In this document: piece by piece, positions 35,081 through 42,784 of the stretch
How positions within the stretch are numbered: position 1 is the stretch's first letter
How the letters are laid out: the number at the start of each line of letters is the position of its first letter
Assembly: GCF_014284275.1 (NCBI RefSeq)
Contig: NZ_JACOFU010000001.1
Coordinates: forward strand, 62,001 to 126,000
Reading direction: 5' to 3'
Origin: Affinundibacterium amnicola
Lineage (GTDB): Bacteria > Pseudomonadota > Gammaproteobacteria > Burkholderiales > Burkholderiaceae_D
Length of the DNA: 64,000 nt
Made by a program: the position numbers and the translations under genes
The notes under the pieces: model-generated
What the model saw: the letters and a program-made list of their open reading frames with translations, nothing else
Databases searched by the model: none
What the model was told of the DNA's origin: nothing

Positions 35081-36061
35081 ATGAAAGCTGCGGTATGTGA
35101 AAAATATGGTGCGCCTGAAGTAGTTCAAATAAAAGAAATTGATCAGCCTAAACCAAAAGACGATGAAGTGCTTATTAAAGTATTGGCGAGCACAGTGACG
35201 TCTGGTGATTGGCGCGTGCGCAGCTTGACTGTGCCTGCAGGCTTTGGACTGATTATGCGTTTGGTGTTTGGAATTACAAAGCCTAGACAAGCCATCTTGG
35301 GATCAGAATTGGCTGGCGTCATTGAATCAATTGGCAGTGAGGTGACAGAATTTAAAGTAGGTGAGCACGTATTTGCTTTTAGTGACACTGCGATGGGCTG
35401 TCACGCAGAATACAAATGCATGCCTCAAAATGGATTGGTCATTGTAAAGCCCGCCAATTTAAGTGATGACGAGGCGGCCGCGCTCTCCTTCGGTGGGACT
35501 ACCGCTTTAGATTTTTTAAGACGAGCTAAGCTCCAAGCTGGCGAAAAAATTCTTGTGAATGGTGCTTCTGGAAGTGTTGGTACAGCATTAGTGCAACTTG
35601 CTAAACACTTTAGTGTCAACGTGACTGCAGTTTGCAGTGGTGCGAATGCTGATTTACTGCGGTCGATTGGCGCAGATAGAGTGATCGATTACACCCAAGA
35701 AGATTTCACAAAAAATGGTGAGACTTATGATGTGATTATCGATACAGTTGGTACCGCTCCATATTCGCGTTGTAAAGAATCACTCGCTGACAGTGGCCGC
35801 CTGCTACTAGTGTTGGCAGGTTTATCTGACATGCTTGGCGCTTCGCTTGTTTCACTGTTTAGTCGCAAAAAAGTGATAGCGGGGCCTGTTGGTATTCGCG
35901 TCGAAGATTTACGTTTTCTAGCTGAGCTGGCTGCGGCGGGTAAGTTTAAACCAGTCATTGATAAACGTTTCGCATTTGAACAAATCGTTGAGGCATATCG
36001 CCATGTTGATTCTGGTCGCAAGCGAGGAAATTTGATTCTTACTTTTTCGCATAACGGGTGA
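35081..36061 (+). CDS. Zinc-independent NAD(P)-dependent alcohol dehydrogenase / quinone-reductase-like MDR protein
   Basis: A 326-residue medium-chain dehydrogenase/reductase. The N-terminal GroES-like domain starts MKAAVCEKYGAPEVVQIKEI. The NAD(P)-binding site is VNGASGSVGTALVQLAKHF (about residues 148-166). The structural-zinc cysteine cluster is missing and the catalytic Cys-His pair of true alcohol dehydrogenases is not evident, so it fits the NADPH:quinone oxidoreductase/enoyl-reductase branch. The substrate is unknown. ATG 35081 has a GGAA-type site about 7 bases upstream. A 12-bp minisatellite begins 27 bases after the stop codon. Confidence 0.85.
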   Translation: MKAAVCEKYGAPEVVQIKEIDQPKPKDDEVLIKVLASTVTSGDWRVRSLTVPAGFGLIMRLVFGITKPRQAILGSELAGVIESIGSEVTEFKVGEHVFAFSDTAMGCHAEYKCMPQNGLVIVKPANLSDDEAAALSFGGTTALDFLRRAKLQAGEKILVNGASGSVGTALVQLAKHFSVNVTAVCSGANADLLRSIGADRVIDYTQEDFTKNGETYDVIIDTVGTAPYSRCKESLADSGRLLLVLAGLSDMLGASLVSLFSRKKVIAGPVGIRVEDLRFLAELAAAGKFKPVIDKRFAFEQIVEAYRHVDSGRKRGNLILTFSHNG

Positions 36062-36087
36062 GTACAGGCACTTGTTGCGGAAGCAAA

Positions 36088-36183
36088 TTTTCAACCGAGT
36101 TTTCAATTGAGTTTTCAACTGAGTTTTCAACTGAGTTTTCAACTGAGTTTTCAACTGAGTTTTCAACTGAGTTTTCAACTGAG
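36088..36183. repeat. 12-bp tandem repeat (minisatellite), 8 copies
   Basis: Eight head-to-tail copies of TTTTCAACTGAG. The first has CCGAG and the second ATTGAG in place of the consensus end; the other six are identical, and a partial ninth (TTTT) follows. The length is a multiple of three on both strands, so it stays open in several frames, but nothing suggests translation. It lies between the dehydrogenase stop and the start of the nucleotidyltransferase gene and is likely to vary in copy number between strains. Confidence 0.95.
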
Positions 36184-36264
36184 TTTTGCGAAGTGCTTTT
36201 ATCTAAGATAATCGAGCATAATGAGCGTACTCCGCATAGTATTTTTTGTTGAACAAAGGCTCAA

Positions 36265-36915
36265 TTGGATAACAATAAGAATGAGACCGCTGAAGCATCT
36301 GAAGCATCTGAAACACTATCCCTTGCGTCAAATCAGGCGGTGATTTTAGAAGAGCAGTTGATCACACTGGTGATGGAATCAAATCAACTAATGCGCGCTT
36401 TAGGCGCTGTCCGTTGCCTTGGTTTATCGTCGTGGTGTATAGGCGCTGGAGTGATCCGTAATCTGGTCTGGGATCATTTACATAGTTTTGAAGTTCAGAC
36501 GCCAGCAGCAGATATCGATGTGGTGTTTTTTGATGGGACTGACCTGTCTGAAAAATCAGAGCGCATCTTGGAAAATAAGCTGTCGCTCATGGAACCAGGC
36601 TTCAAATGGGAACTTGTTAATCAAGCGTCAGTGCACCGCTGGCTGACACTGGAGTCGCGGATAGCGGTGCCACCATTTTTATCGCTGACAGAAGGCGTCG
36701 CCTCTTGGCCAGAAATTGCAACTTGTGTGGGTGTCAAGTTAACAGACGCGGGAAAGGTGGAAATCATCGCACCGCACGGCTTGTCTGATTTGTTTGAGAT
36801 GATCGTACGATGGAATCCTAAATGCATATCCTACTCAGCATTTGCGGCGAGGGTGTTGCAAAAAAAATTTACTGAACGTTGGCCTCGTGTGAAGATTTTT
36901 ATCGCTGAAAATTAA
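36265..36915 (+). CDS. Nucleotidyltransferase-family protein (NTP_transf_6 / DUF925)
   Basis: A 216-residue protein of the DUF925/NTP_transf_6 family. The core motif WCIGAGVIRNLVWDHLHSF and the following PAADIDVVFFD carry the G-x-R-N and D-x-D residues expected of a nucleotidyltransferase fold. The C-terminus (KKFTERWPRVKIF) is also typical. The biological substrate is not known. The start appears to be TTG 36265, preceded 5 bases earlier by AAAGG; a GTG at 36340 is an alternative. The low-complexity segment after the start includes a small repeat (EASEASE). It lies directly downstream of the 12-bp minisatellite, which occupies its probable leader region. Confidence 0.78.
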   Translation: MDNNKNETAEASEASETLSLASNQAVILEEQLITLVMESNQLMRALGAVRCLGLSSWCIGAGVIRNLVWDHLHSFEVQTPAADIDVVFFDGTDLSEKSERILENKLSLMEPGFKWELVNQASVHRWLTLESRIAVPPFLSLTEGVASWPEIATCVGVKLTDAGKVEIIAPHGLSDLFEMIVRWNPKCISYSAFAARVLQKKFTERWPRVKIFIAEN

Positions 36916-37277
36916 ATGACGCATCACAGGTACGAGAATTTGTGAAAATATTAGCGCGTGCTTGAGCAACTGAAATCAGTGAAGAGGCGCGCGTAAGATC
37001 AGCCAATTTCAATTCATTGGCTTCAGGAATTTGATGATCCTGACGACGCTAAGATCTGTTTTTTGAAAGCGGCTATGTACAAGCACGATGATAGGGATCG
37101 CGGCAAGTGCCTAAGATGATCATCGAGAAGTATGTCATATAGCTAGTATTGCCTTTGACGCTAGGTTTGCAGCAAAATGATGATTATGAAATAATTGTCT
37201 ATTTAAACTATAAAGTGCAAACGAAATGAATTTAATGTATTTTTGCTGAACTTTAATTTGATCGCCATTTTCCTGCC
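36916..37277. other. Intergenic region
   Basis: About 360 bases between two plus-strand genes. I find no coding frame, RNA or clear terminator. The AT-rich right half (37180-37260) probably holds the promoter of the next gene. Confidence 0.3.
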
Positions 37278-37802
37278 ATGAAAAATCCTTCACTTGTGTT
37301 ACTTAAAATCTTCCTCAGCGTGCCGATTGCATTTGGGCTGGCCTATCCATTTTTCTATCCTGAGGCAGCGGGTGGTATTCTCGACGAGTTTAAGGTATTT
37401 GGACCCATAGGAACGGTAATTGCGATCGCTGTATTTTTGATGCTGGTGTTTTTTTATGCGCGTGATTTGATGAGAACCCTTCAACTGGTTTCTCCGGAAT
37501 CCAGAAAAGCACCGCCTAAAAGTGTGTGGTTGATGTTTCTTCTTCCTTATAATTTTATTGAAGATTTTTTTATTGTTGCGAACGTTGCCAATTCTTTGAA
37601 GGCAGAAGCTGTGGTGAATTCCGGCTTGGCGCATTTCAAGTCGTTTGGTATGGTGTCTGGCATTGGTTGGTGTATGGCGCAAGTCATCTCACTGATACCA
37701 AATCAGATTGGTGCAGCCGCAGGTGTTTTGGCGATGATTCTTTGGATTTGGCATTGGATATTTATACGCCGAGCTAATCGCGCTTTGGGTAGACATGCTT
37801 AA
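37278..37802 (+). CDS. Hypothetical inner-membrane protein
   Basis: A 174-residue protein with about four membrane segments (residues 6-25, 43-62, 120-138 and 145-163). The central cytoplasmic stretch is VSPESRKAPPKSVW. A further short hydrophobic stretch (MFLLPYNFIEDFFIV) may be a re-entrant or amphipathic segment. I do not recognise a named family. No partner gene is obvious; the next gene encodes a cupin. There is no strong ribosome binding site before ATG 37278. Confidence 0.65.
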   Translation: MKNPSLVLLKIFLSVPIAFGLAYPFFYPEAAGGILDEFKVFGPIGTVIAIAVFLMLVFFYARDLMRTLQLVSPESRKAPPKSVWLMFLLPYNFIEDFFIVANVANSLKAEAVVNSGLAHFKSFGMVSGIGWCMAQVISLIPNQIGAAAGVLAMILWIWHWIFIRRANRALGRHA

Positions 37803-37909
37803 GGTTCTTAGAGCTTTGATGTGATTTTGGTTTCGAGTAGATAAGTTGGCCAATCTACTTATATCAACGTTGACGATAAATACATTTTGTTTTTCACAGG
37901 AACTTCCAT

Positions 37910-38305
37910 ATGAAACCAACTGCCTTGTCATCTACATTTGTGGTGATTGACTCTCAGCTGAAAGCGCATGGGGTTCCCGTTTCGCCTAGCATTTACTCCG
38001 ATTTGGATGTGAATTTTCAGAATTTTAAGTCGTGTATTTTACTGGCTGAATATACGTTCGATGCGGATTGGCCTAGCTGGGAAATGCATCCGGCGGGCGA
38101 CGAAATCTTGCTGTTGATTGCTGGCTCGGCAGAGATTCACTTGCAACAAAATGGTGAAATTATTACTGTGCAATTTGACGAAGTGGGATCGACTCTCACA
38201 GTTCCTCAAGCAACTTGGCATACCGCTAAAGTTAAGGAATCTTGTCGTATCGTTTTTATGACGCCAGGTGAAGGAAGCTTGCACGCTTTGCAGCCACCTC
38301 TTTGA
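37910..38305 (+). CDS. Cupin-domain protein
   Basis: A 131-residue single-domain cupin. The beta-barrel motif 1 region is WEMHPAGDEILLLIAGSAEI and motif 2 is VPQATWHTAKV, which would place histidine and glutamate ligands around a metal. Without the full G-x5-HxH pattern, metal binding is uncertain. Members serve as small enzymes, sugar-binding or regulatory proteins, and no specific role can be given. ATG 37910 has CAGGA about 10 bases upstream. Confidence 0.75.
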   Translation: MKPTALSSTFVVIDSQLKAHGVPVSPSIYSDLDVNFQNFKSCILLAEYTFDADWPSWEMHPAGDEILLLIAGSAEIHLQQNGEIITVQFDEVGSTLTVPQATWHTAKVKESCRIVFMTPGEGSLHALQPPL

Positions 38306-38370
38306 ATGAAGTTAGGCGCAGCGCTATAGATGCAAATCAATAATCTAGAAAATTCTATGAGACCTCAACA

Positions 38371-38889
38371 GTGAAGTCAGAACATCAACTCTTTTATTTT
38401 GCGAGAAGCCGAAAGCAGCAGGCAAAAGTAGCTGCGTTCAATATGATTTTTGCTCCTGTGATGTTCGGATTGTTTTTAACCATCGTGAGATCTAGCGATC
38501 GTTTTGATGAATTCTTAAATATCATAGGGATTATTTTTATCGTGACAGAGCTGGTGTTACTTTCGCTGATTGCCTGGTTGCTAAAAAATCCCACGGAGTT
38601 TTATATCAAGCTAAGTCGAACGGAATTTGCTTCTTATCATCCGATGTTCAAGGAGTGGACTTTTTCTGTTGATCCGTTTGACATCATTGAAATTAAACAG
38701 TCGACCGATCGAGACGCGATGATGAGTTCGATCCGGATACAAATGCAGGATGGGACTAGTCATGTGCTGAGCCCTAATTTTGCTTACGATAGAAAGAAAC
38801 TCTATCAGAGCTTAGCAAGCCTGAATCCTGCAATTGTTTTTCCAAAACATGTTGGTTTGTTTAGCTCAACAAGCCTTAGTTCAAACTAA
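38371..38889 (+). CDS. Hypothetical membrane protein with PH-like cytosolic domain
   Basis: A 172-residue protein starting at GTG 38371. Two membrane segments (about residues 22-40 and 49-70) are followed by a soluble domain, TEFYIKLSRTEFASYHPMF and onward, that alternates short strands like bacterial PH-type domains (WTFSVDPFDIIEIKQS, SSIRIQMQDGTSHVLSP). The pattern is similar to small YdbS/DUF-type membrane proteins, but I cannot name the family. It follows the cupin gene by 65 bases on the same strand and converges on the DUF2249 gene. Confidence 0.6.
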   Translation: MKSEHQLFYFARSRKQQAKVAAFNMIFAPVMFGLFLTIVRSSDRFDEFLNIIGIIFIVTELVLLSLIAWLLKNPTEFYIKLSRTEFASYHPMFKEWTFSVDPFDIIEIKQSTDRDAMMSSIRIQMQDGTSHVLSPNFAYDRKKLYQSLASLNPAIVFPKHVGLFSSTSLSSN

Positions 38890-38905
38890 CGTTCAAATAA
38901 ACGCA

Positions 38906-39169
38906 TTAAGCCGTCACCAGAAAATCAATCACAATCTCACCAGGCTCGCGTGAAATATACGCCATCTTGATTTTATCGCCGAAGTGATCACCAATTTGGT
39001 GCAGTAGCGGTATTGGGTCATGGTCATTGCAGAAACGCATCGTTTCACCAGGCATTAATGCTGATAAAGCGCCAAAGATGGCAGCATGCCGAAAGCGTTT
39101 TGCAACGCCGCGTGCGTCAAAAGCATAAGTTCCTGCATCCGTCATTGGGCGTGCGCAATCGTGTGACAT
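38906..39169 (-). CDS. DUF2249-domain protein
   Basis: An 87-residue protein of the DUF2249 family. The signature is FDARGVAKRFRHAAIFGALSALMPGE followed by the highly conserved NDHDPIPLLHQ. Members are found with respiratory, NO-related and hemerythrin-like proteins and probably bind a small ligand or metal through this histidine-aspartate motif; the function is unproven. It is a single gene read leftward, convergent with the preceding membrane protein gene. Confidence 0.82.
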   Translation of the reverse strand: MSHDCARPMTDAGTYAFDARGVAKRFRHAAIFGALSALMPGETMRFCNDHDPIPLLHQIGDHFGDKIKMAYISREPGEIVIDFLVTA

Positions 39170-39754
39170 AAGTATCCTCGTTTTCGTTGTGAGTGAATTG
39201 TGTTCGCTTGAAATTTGACTCTTGCATTAAGATGAAAATTGCGTGATTTCTATTTCGAAGCGAGCATGATGCGCTTAGCCTACGTGGAATTTATTTGATT
39301 AGCGAACAGAATCGACGCTGCTTTAAGCTTCCCTTGATGTGAGTCAGTTTTATGAATGGATAATTATTTGAAAAATATAGGGCTTACACAAAGTAGACGC
39401 TGGCATCGTTGGGTTCGTCCCGCCGCACCGTTGTACAGTCTTCGGCCGCCTGTCACCGATTTAAGTATGCGATGGCCGGCACTAGCCTGCACAATGTTGC
39501 GCAAGTCCAAAAAATAATAAAAGCGAACTTTTGTTAAATGGAGGCTGCGACACTTGACCTAAAGTTAATCTGGTTTCAAGATGTGCATGCTTAATTTTTT
39601 AATTAATTTATACACGGGTCGTATTAGATTCATACTGGATTCGTACTTGAGTTTTCAAAATCGCTAAACCATTTATCGATGTGCGGTGGCTTAGATTTCT
39701 TTGTAGTGCGAACTGGACGACGATCAATCTCAACATAAAATACGAGGAAGAATA
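39170..39754. other. Intergenic region with a decayed MITE
   Basis: About 585 bases between divergent genes. The middle (39378-39508) is a degenerate mobile repeat, listed separately. The remainder is AT-rich and should hold the promoters of the DUF2249 gene and aqpZ. No gene is visible. Confidence 0.4.
39378..39508. mobile_element. Degenerate MITE related to the one at 46209-46278
   Basis: The left end TAGGGCTTACACAAAG, then AGACGCTGGCATCGTTG, matches the left arm of the intact element at 46209 (TAGGACTTACGCAAAA, then AGACGCTGGCGTTGTTG) with few changes. The right end TTGCGCAAGTCC matches TTTGCGTAAGTCC. The central 60 bases are unrelated, so this is an older, longer derivative or a different deletion product of the same parent transposon. 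Confidence 0.65.
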
Positions 39755-40447
39755 ATGAAACAATATGGTGCAGAATTTTTTGGTACGTTTTGGTTAGTCC
39801 TTGGTGGCTGCGGTAGTGCAGTGTTAGCCGCAGGGTTTCCAGGATTAGGGATTGGTTTTGTCGGCGTGTCGCTGGCTTTTGGTTTGACTGTATTAACCAT
39901 GGCATATGCGATCGGGCATATTTCTGGATGTCATTTGAATCCTGCGGTGTCGATAGGTTTATGGGTTAGTGGTCGTTTTCCTGCAAACCAGTTACTACCC
40001 TATATCGCAGCGCAAGTCGTAGGCGGAATTGCGGCGGGTGCAGTTTTATATTTAATCGCGAGTGGTGCGCCGGGTTTTGATGTCAGCAAGGGCTTTGCAT
40101 CAAACGGTTTTGCTGAACATTCACCTGGTGGCTATTCTATGATGGCTGCATTTCTCATTGAAGTTGTTTTGACGATGTTTTTCTTGATCGTGATTTTAGG
40201 TGCAACAGATCAACGTGCACCAGCTGGCTTCGCACCAATCGCCATTGGTTTGTGTTTGACTTTGATACACTTGATCAGTATTCCGGTAACGAACACCTCC
40301 GTTAATCCGGCGCGTAGTACCGCGGTTGCTGTGTTTGTGGGAGACTGGGCTGTCGCGCAATTATGGCTATTCTGGCTTGCACCGATTGTTGGTGCTGTAT
40401 TGGGCGCAACGGTATATCGATTTATCGGTGCGAGTGAACAGAAGTAA
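39755..40447 (+). CDS. aqpZ: Aquaporin Z
   Basis: A complete 230-residue MIP-family water channel with six membrane helices. Both half-helix NPA motifs are intact: [18 protein letters not shown] (about residues 60-77) and [15 protein letters not shown] (about 184-198). The selectivity-filter features TNTSVNPAR (cysteine replaced by serine before the second NPA) and the single-domain size fit the AqpZ rather than GlpF branch. GAGGAAG precedes ATG 39755. It is monocistronic and followed by a strong terminator. Confidence 0.95.
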   Translation: MKQYGAEFFGTFWLVLGGCGSAVLAAGFPGLGIGFVGVSLAFGLTVLTMAYAIGHISGCHLNPAVSIGLWVSGRFPANQLLPYIAAQVVGGIAAGAVLYLIASGAPGFDVSKGFASNGFAEHSPGGYSMMAAFLIEVVLTMFFLIVILGATDQRAPAGFAPIAIGLCLTLIHLISIPVTNTSVNPARSTAVAVFVGDWAVAQLWLFWLAPIVGAVLGATVYRFIGASEQK

Positions 40448-40527
40448 AGCATGAAATTTCAACTGATCCGGTTTTGATCAAATTTAAATTCAAGCAAATT
40501 TAATTTTCAAAGACAGTCATGTTGATA

Positions 40528-40560
40528 AAAAAATCCACCAATAATTTTGGTGGATTTTTT
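40528..40560. terminator. Bidirectional terminator between aqpZ and the response-regulator gene
   Basis: A 14-bp perfect stem (40528-40541 with 40547-40560, loop TAATT) has AAAAAA on its left arm and TTTTTT on its right, so either transcript would show a GC-containing hairpin followed by U. It sits between convergent genes. Confidence 0.9.
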
Positions 40561-40660
40561 CTTTGTGACGCACTTTTCTTGATTGGATGAATTGATGCGT
40601 TCACTGATGTCATGGCAGTGTTTAAGTTCGGGTATTGATTCGCCAGCCCAGCAGTCGATT

Positions 40661-41455
40661 TCAGCTGAGAGAATGTTTCGCCAGAACTTCTTTCACTGCG
40701 GCGATGTAGCGTTCACTAATCAGGACCTGATCGCCGCAATGTAAGCGCATTTTATAGTTATTGTCGGCAGTGGCATAAATGCTGGCGATCTGATCTTTAC
40801 GTACGATCGTGCTGCGATGTATGCGTAAAAAAATACTAGGATCTAAATGTTGTTCTAAACGCGCCATTGAGGCCCGATAGAGAATTTGCCGAGTGCTGGT
40901 ATGGAGCTGCATGTAATTGCCTTGTGCCTCTATCCATAGCACCTTGGCGAGCGAAACGGTTTCGATTTTGCCGATAGAACGTACACTAACTTGTTGCCAG
41001 TATTCCGGCGTCGCAGCCTGCTTATTATTTTCATCTTCAACGTAGCGCTGCAAAGCTTTTCCATAGTTGGCTTGCTGCTGCAAGGCCAGCATACTTTCGG
41101 CACGTTCTAAGGCCTGTGAGAGACGCGTGTCATTGAGCGGCTTTAAGAGATAATCGAGCGCATGCAATTCAAATGCTTCAATCGCGTGTTCATTAAATGC
41201 GGTCACAAAAATAATCAGAGGCGGCTGGCTTTGCTTAGCTAATTCTTGAGCGAACTGCAAGCCGGTTTCACGCGGCATTTGTATGTCTAAAAAAATCACA
41301 TCCACGTCTTGAGTAGCTAGTGCAAGACGTGCGTTGACCACGCTCGAAGCTTCTGCGGTGATTAACCAATTGCTGTGCTCTTCAATCGCATAGTGTAAAT
41401 TTTTACGACCTAACTCTTCGTCATCGACAATCAAGGCGCGTATGGTTTGATTCAT
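40661..41455 (-). CDS. LytTR-family response regulator
   Basis: A 264-residue response regulator. The receiver domain (residues 5-120) has the acidic pair DDEE, phospho-acceptor D57 in VIFLDIQMPRETG, the conserved T of IFVTAFNEHAIEAF and K in YLLKPL. The LytTR DNA-binding domain occupies about 155-260 (IEAQGNYMQLHTSTRQIL, HRSTIVRKDQI). It is transcribed after, and 2 bases from, the LytS-type sensor kinase and forms a pair with it. The TonB-dependent receptor gene divergent from the pair is the obvious candidate target. Direct-repeat LytTR sites could not be identified with confidence. Confidence 0.9.
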   Translation of the reverse strand: MNQTIRALIVDDEELGRKNLHYAIEEHSNWLITAEASSVVNARLALATQDVDVIFLDIQMPRETGLQFAQELAKQSQPPLIIFVTAFNEHAIEAFELHALDYLLKPLNDTRLSQALERAESMLALQQQANYGKALQRYVEDENNKQAATPEYWQQVSVRSIGKIETVSLAKVLWIEAQGNYMQLHTSTRQILYRASMARLEQHLDPSIFLRIHRSTIVRKDQIASIYATADNNYKMRLHCGDQVLISERYIAAVKEVLAKHSLS

Positions 41456-41457
41456 GG

Positions 41458-42609
41458 TCAGGTATCTGCTCGATGCAGAGGTGTCGTGATGACGACACTA
41501 AATTCGTCGGGACACTCACTGATGTGCACACTGGCTTTGCCCTTATACATCATCTCTAAACGTAAATGTGTTTGCGATAGACCTAAGCCGAGTCCAGGAT
41601 TTTTTACTGCATGGGCTTGCAAGCGATTGCGTATCTGTATCGTGACCTGATCTGCGTTCAGGCTCAATTGCATATGGATTTGACTGCGCTCTTCATGGCA
41701 ATCGAGATCATGGCGTAAAGCATTTTCTATCAGCGGTTGAAGTAATAAGGGCAGGCAATCGCCATGCAAGATGGCAGGGGTGTCGCCTTCGATTATCACT
41801 TCCAGACGATCACCATAGCGCAATTGTTGAAGCGCCAGATAATCGCGTATGAAATCAAGTTCATCTTTAATGCTAACCCAGTCCTTATTACTGGCTGTGA
41901 GGGCGTAGCGCAATAGCTCACTTAATCTATGAATACCTGACAAAGCGACAGATTTTTCATTGCTTCTGACTAAAGCACTGATGGCGTTGAGTGCGTTGAA
42001 AATAAAGTGAGGCTCTAGTTGTTGACGTAGGCTTTGTAATTTTTGCTGCTCCAAGGCTAAATTCAGTTGCAGATTATCGGTTTGAATTTTGTTGATGGAA
42101 TCTTGTCTATCTCGATTCTCATGCCAGATACGAACAAAAATAATTGCTGTGACGATTGCTGCGAAATACGCGAAGCAAAAAAACCATCCGGAGTTGCTGC
42201 TATTCAGTACGTAATCGAGAAAACTATTGTGTCGTTGTCGGATTGAATCAAATCTATTCCATTTCCCAAATAATAGAAACACTGCATGGAAGGGGTAAAA
42301 GAAGAGCGACAAACTAATGAATAAGCGCGCGATGCTCCTCGCATCGGCCACAAGAGCAGGATATTTTCCGAGTAGCGGGTAAAGCACGCAGCTTAATACA
42401 AAAAGTAAGAAATCACTTTCTACCCAATTCATCCACATGCTCGCAAAACGCAAGTCTTTTTCTAACTTAACAATGTCTAGATAATTACCCCAAGCACCAA
42501 ACGTAAGGATGCCGCCCCAAAGAATGAGGTTAATGATGAATGAACGCAGCCATGGATTGGCAGGCAGTAATTTGGACAAATTAGCGAAGCTGAGTTTAGG
42601 TATAGGCAT
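41458..42609 (-). CDS. LytS/YehU-type sensor histidine kinase
   Basis: A sensor kinase of about 383 residues. The N-terminal half holds about four membrane segments with short loops and no large periplasmic domain. The kinase core is of the His_kinase (PF06580) type: QQLEPHFIFNALNAISALV with the phospho-accepting histidine, the N-box LIENALRHDL, and the G-box GLGLGLSQTHLRLEMMY. ATG 42609 was chosen; the frame also offers GTG 42630. Its gene leads the two-gene unit with the LytTR regulator. The stimulus is unknown, possibly a ligand or membrane state. Confidence 0.88.
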   Translation of the reverse strand: MPIPKLSFANLSKLLPANPWLRSFIINLILWGGILTFGAWGNYLDIVKLEKDLRFASMWMNWVESDFLLFVLSCVLYPLLGKYPALVADARSIARLFISLSLFFYPFHAVFLLFGKWNRFDSIRQRHNSFLDYVLNSSNSGWFFCFAYFAAIVTAIIFVRIWHENRDRQDSINKIQTDNLQLNLALEQQKLQSLRQQLEPHFIFNALNAISALVRSNEKSVALSGIHRLSELLRYALTASNKDWVSIKDELDFIRDYLALQQLRYGDRLEVIIEGDTPAILHGDCLPLLLQPLIENALRHDLDCHEERSQIHMQLSLNADQVTIQIRNRLQAHAVKNPGLGLGLSQTHLRLEMMYKGKASVHISECPDEFSVVITTPLHRADT

Positions 42610-42784
42610 CTGCGTAGTATATCGCGGCACATCTTCAGCTTCAAAGATGCCTTGCGCATTTTGGTCACACGGTTTTCCTCAATTATCACACGGCGTTTTT
42701 ATGCTTAGTGGGGCTTGTGCATAATGTATTGAACTTTTTCCATCTTTAGTTCCAGTTTAATTAGAGTGAGAGGCATTCGATACC

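Noticed and set aside
36088..36183. Possible CRISPR array
   Set aside because: Units are 12 bp, directly adjacent and without spacers, and no cas gene is present; it is a minisatellite.
36058..36252. Open frame across the 12-bp repeat that would encode repeated STEF units (and KTQL units on the other strand)
   Set aside because: A 12-bp repeat without stops is open in several frames automatically. There is no ribosome binding site or flanking coding signal.
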